The translations under genes and the position numbers were made by a program. A stretch of DNA of 64,000 nucleotides from UBA3941 sp002385665 (GTDB lineage Bacteria > Bacillota > Clostridia > Caldicoprobacterales > UBA3941): contig JBMNFJ010000016.1 of the NCBI GenBank assembly GCA_050949255.1, positions 124,001 through 188,000 of the forward strand, written 5' to 3'. Positions 62,508 through 64,000 of this stretch are shown in pieces; within the stretch, counting starts at the first letter, position 1; the number at the start of each line of letters is the position of its first letter. The notes under the pieces were generated by a model. That model worked only from the letters and a program-made list of their open reading frames with translations, was not told where the DNA came from and ran no database searches.

Positions 62508-63382
62508 TAGTCATTTTATCTGTGTGGGAAGAAGTTTTCCAAATCAACCGTCTCAGCTCTTTGCAAGAATCTGGATCCTATGGTGGAAGCCTTTAGAACA
62601 CGACCTCTAAAGTGCCATTACCCCTTCCTCATGGTGGATGCCATCTATGTAAAGGTACGGGAGAATGGCCGTATACAGTCAAGAGGTTTACTGATTGCCA
62701 TAGCCGTAAATGAAGAAGGCCATCGTGAAATCATCGGATTTCAATTAGCCAACAGCGAATCAGAAAGCAGTTGGGGAGAGCTCTTCTCTTCCCTTAAGGA
62801 CCGAGGACTAAAGAACGTTGATCTGGTTACCTCCGATGACCACAAAGGACTGGTCAATGCTATTAGAAGGCACTTTCAGGGAACCAGCTGGCAGCGTTGT
62901 CAAACTCACTTTTCCAGGAACATGCTGGATCATACGCCGAAAGCATTGCAGCCTGAAGTTAAGGAAGAACTGCGCCGGCTTTACGAATCCGTTGATCTGG
63001 AGAGTGCTCGCAAGGTTCGGGATCAGATCATCAAAACCTATGAATCCAAAGCACCAAAGGCTACAGCTTTACTGGACGAGGCCTTTGATGACATAACCGC
63101 TGTTCTTGCACTGCCCCTGAAGTATCGGAAACGGCTACGCACTACCAATGGTGTAGAGAGGCTTAACCAGGAAATCCGTCGTCGGGAACGGGTGATTAGA
63201 ATCTTCCCCAATGCGGCATCTGTCATCCGGCTCATGGGCGCTCTATTGATGGAGCATGATGAAAAATGGCAAACAGGGCGTAAATACTTTGATATGGCTC
63301 TATATTATCAAATACAGGACAAAGAATTAAAGGATAGCCCCGCTGCCTAAAACTCGCATTTATTCCACGGTCCTATTGACAC
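62501..63382 (+). mobile_element. Deleted IS256-family insertion sequence
   Basis: A 10-bp perfect inverted repeat, GTGTCAATAG (62501-62510) and CTATTGACAC (63373-63382), encloses the C-terminal part of an IS256-type transposase. The element is only 882 bp; complete IS256-family elements are about 1.3-1.5 kb, so the first part of the transposase gene has been lost inside the element. The flanks (CGTTA on the left, GGGGG on the right) show no direct repeat. The element abuts the tipA-like operator. Confidence 0.7.
62520..63350 (+). pseudogene. IS256-family transposase, 5'-truncated
   Basis: Homology is visible from LCGKKFSKSTVSALCKNLDP, upstream of the first ATG (62580), to the stop at 63350. 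The DDE residues are all left: Asp in MVDAIYVKVR, Asp in VTSDDHKGL and Glu in NGVERLNQEIRRRERV; also QRCQTHFSRNML. Only the N-terminal DNA-binding part (about 140 residues) is gone and no start or ribosome site is present, so it should be inactive. The sequence is otherwise undamaged, suggesting a recent deletion. Confidence 0.88.
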
Positions 63383-63487
63383 GGGGGCCCCTGCCCCCTC
63401 TGGACACCCATTTATGGCGGAAATAAGCCTATGGGGGGCGGTTTTTCCCGCCCCGAGATTATACCAGAGGGGACTCCCCCGTATCAA
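63376..63487. repeat. Nested GC-rich inverted repeat
   Basis: Three nested stems: 63376-63387 with 63476-63487 (12 bp, one mismatch), 63395-63403 with 63464-63472 (CCCCTCTGG/CCAGAGGGG, perfect) and 63435-63441 with 63448-63454 (GGGGCGG/CCGCCCC). It starts inside the right end of the IS remnant. It is far richer in G and C than the rest of the window. Confidence 0.75.
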
Positions 63488-63690
63488 CAGGCTTTCGCGG
63501 CATAAACGCTTATGTTTTTCAAGGTGCATATAATGTAGAATTAGTAGTCAGGTCAGGATTAGTAATAATGAAGGGTAGAATACTCCCAAAACGGCACTTG
63601 TATTATATGGTAATAATCGTTATGATATTTATATAACTAAGGCCATAGGGTGAGGGACTCTAACCTGTTATTAAGGGGGTAAATATCTTT

Positions 63691-64000
63691 ATGAGTATTA
63701 AGACTAAGGGCAGACTTAACGATATTACTACCGGTAATCCAGAATCATGGGGTTTGGGTATATCATCTTCATTATTTTCTACCCTTGATGAGACTGTTTT
63801 TTTACAGTGTATGGAGGCTGGAATAGAGAATATGGAAGTATGCCTCCTGGGGGATTGGGTACGCAACCCTGACAATGAGGTATCCCGGGTTTGCGCCGAA
63901 ATAAAGGATAAAGCGGATAAGGCAGGTATGAATGTATGGTCCATACATTTGCCTTTTGGATGGGACTGGGATATATCTGAACCCGATATAGGTAGAAGGA
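63691..64000 (+). CDS. Sugar phosphate isomerase/epimerase-like TIM barrel, cut by the window edge
   Basis: 103 codons are visible, from the ATG at 63691 (AAGGGGG 11 bases upstream) to the window end. The frame reads GLGISSSLFSTLDETVFLQCMEAGIENMEVCLL near the start, like the first strand and helix of xylose-isomerase-like TIM barrels, then VWSIHLPFGWDWDISEP. The family converts or epimerises sugars; the remainder is outside the window. Confidence 0.75.
   Translation, partial: MSIKTKGRLNDITTGNPESWGLGISSSLFSTLDETVFLQCMEAGIENMEVCLLGDWVRNPDNEVSRVCAEIKDKADKAGMNVWSIHLPFGWDWDISEPDIGRR

Noticed and set aside
62493..63390. Target-site duplication around the IS256 remnant
   Set aside because: The bases left of 62501 and right of 63382 do not match, so no duplication is present.
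1..64000. CRISPR array, prophage, rRNA or tRNA genes
   Set aside because: No regularly spaced repeats, phage structural or integrase genes, or RNA gene signatures of these kinds were seen.

Overview
The window looks like a chromosomal segment of an anaerobic, low-GC Gram-positive bacterium of the Clostridia type. Supporting signs are strong AGGAGG-type ribosome binding sites with frequent TTG and GTG starts, a T-box leader, a YesM/YesN-type two-component system beside an LplABC-type sugar ABC transporter, a BlaI/BlaR1 pair, a frameshifted RF2 gene directly after secA, and several Firmicutes-type families (MATE, DUF1848, DUF362, gamma carbonic anhydrase). I cannot name the species. Genes are dense and mostly on the + strand.

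Layout. 1-7 kb: a cut-off minus-strand gene, a MATE exporter, a UxuB/mannitol-dehydrogenase-type oxidoreductase, a small membrane protein with a lipoprotein, a cupin, and a second MATE exporter. 7-12 kb: a probable operon of an ABC-2 type ATPase, its permease, and a membrane protein with seven PASTA-like repeats and no kinase. Its promoter has three 11-bp-spaced direct repeats upstream. 11.9-14.4 kb: a small RNA gene (6S RNA candidate), an S4-like ribosomal protein, and a stand-alone E2-like acyltransferase. 14.6-22.3 kb: sensor kinase, AraC-type response regulator, solute-binding lipoprotein and two permeases for an oligosaccharide. 22.6-27.9 kb: secA, prfB, a PHP phosphoesterase and CheW. 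28-34.5 kb: a third MATE gene with a structured leader, an alpha-L-rhamnosidase, a LysE exporter and a UroD-like protein. 34.5-41.6 kb: sbcD-sbcC, blaR1-blaI and a gamma carbonic anhydrase. 41.6-48.7 kb: an ABC-F ATPase behind a long attenuator-like leader, glycerol-1-phosphate dehydrogenase, an unknown protein, murQ, DUF1848 and a zinc-ribbon protein. 48.7-53.5 kb: DUF362, an Lnt-like membrane nitrilase, a polytopic membrane protein and an Mrr-like endonuclease. 53.5-61.1 kb: a T-box controlling a TIM-barrel/acyl-CoA-ligase fusion, GH32 invertase, an HD alarmone-hydrolase-like protein, an MFS exporter and a D-2-hydroxyacid dehydrogenase. 61.2-64 kb: a sialidase fragment, a TipA-like MerR regulator, a deleted IS256-family element, a nested GC-rich inverted repeat and a cut-off TIM-barrel gene.

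Together the catabolic genes (rhamnosidase, invertase, uronate-type reductase, sugar ABC importer with its sensor system, TIM-barrel epimerases) suggest life on plant polysaccharides. The exporters, ABC-F protein and BlaI/BlaR1 pair suggest exposure to antibiotics or toxic metabolites. The most interesting places are the T-box in front of a fused TIM-barrel/acyl-CoA ligase, the attenuator-like leader of the ABC-F gene, the kinase-less PASTA protein in an ABC operon, and the IS256 remnant whose terminal repeat seems to supply the -35 box of a MerR-type promoter.
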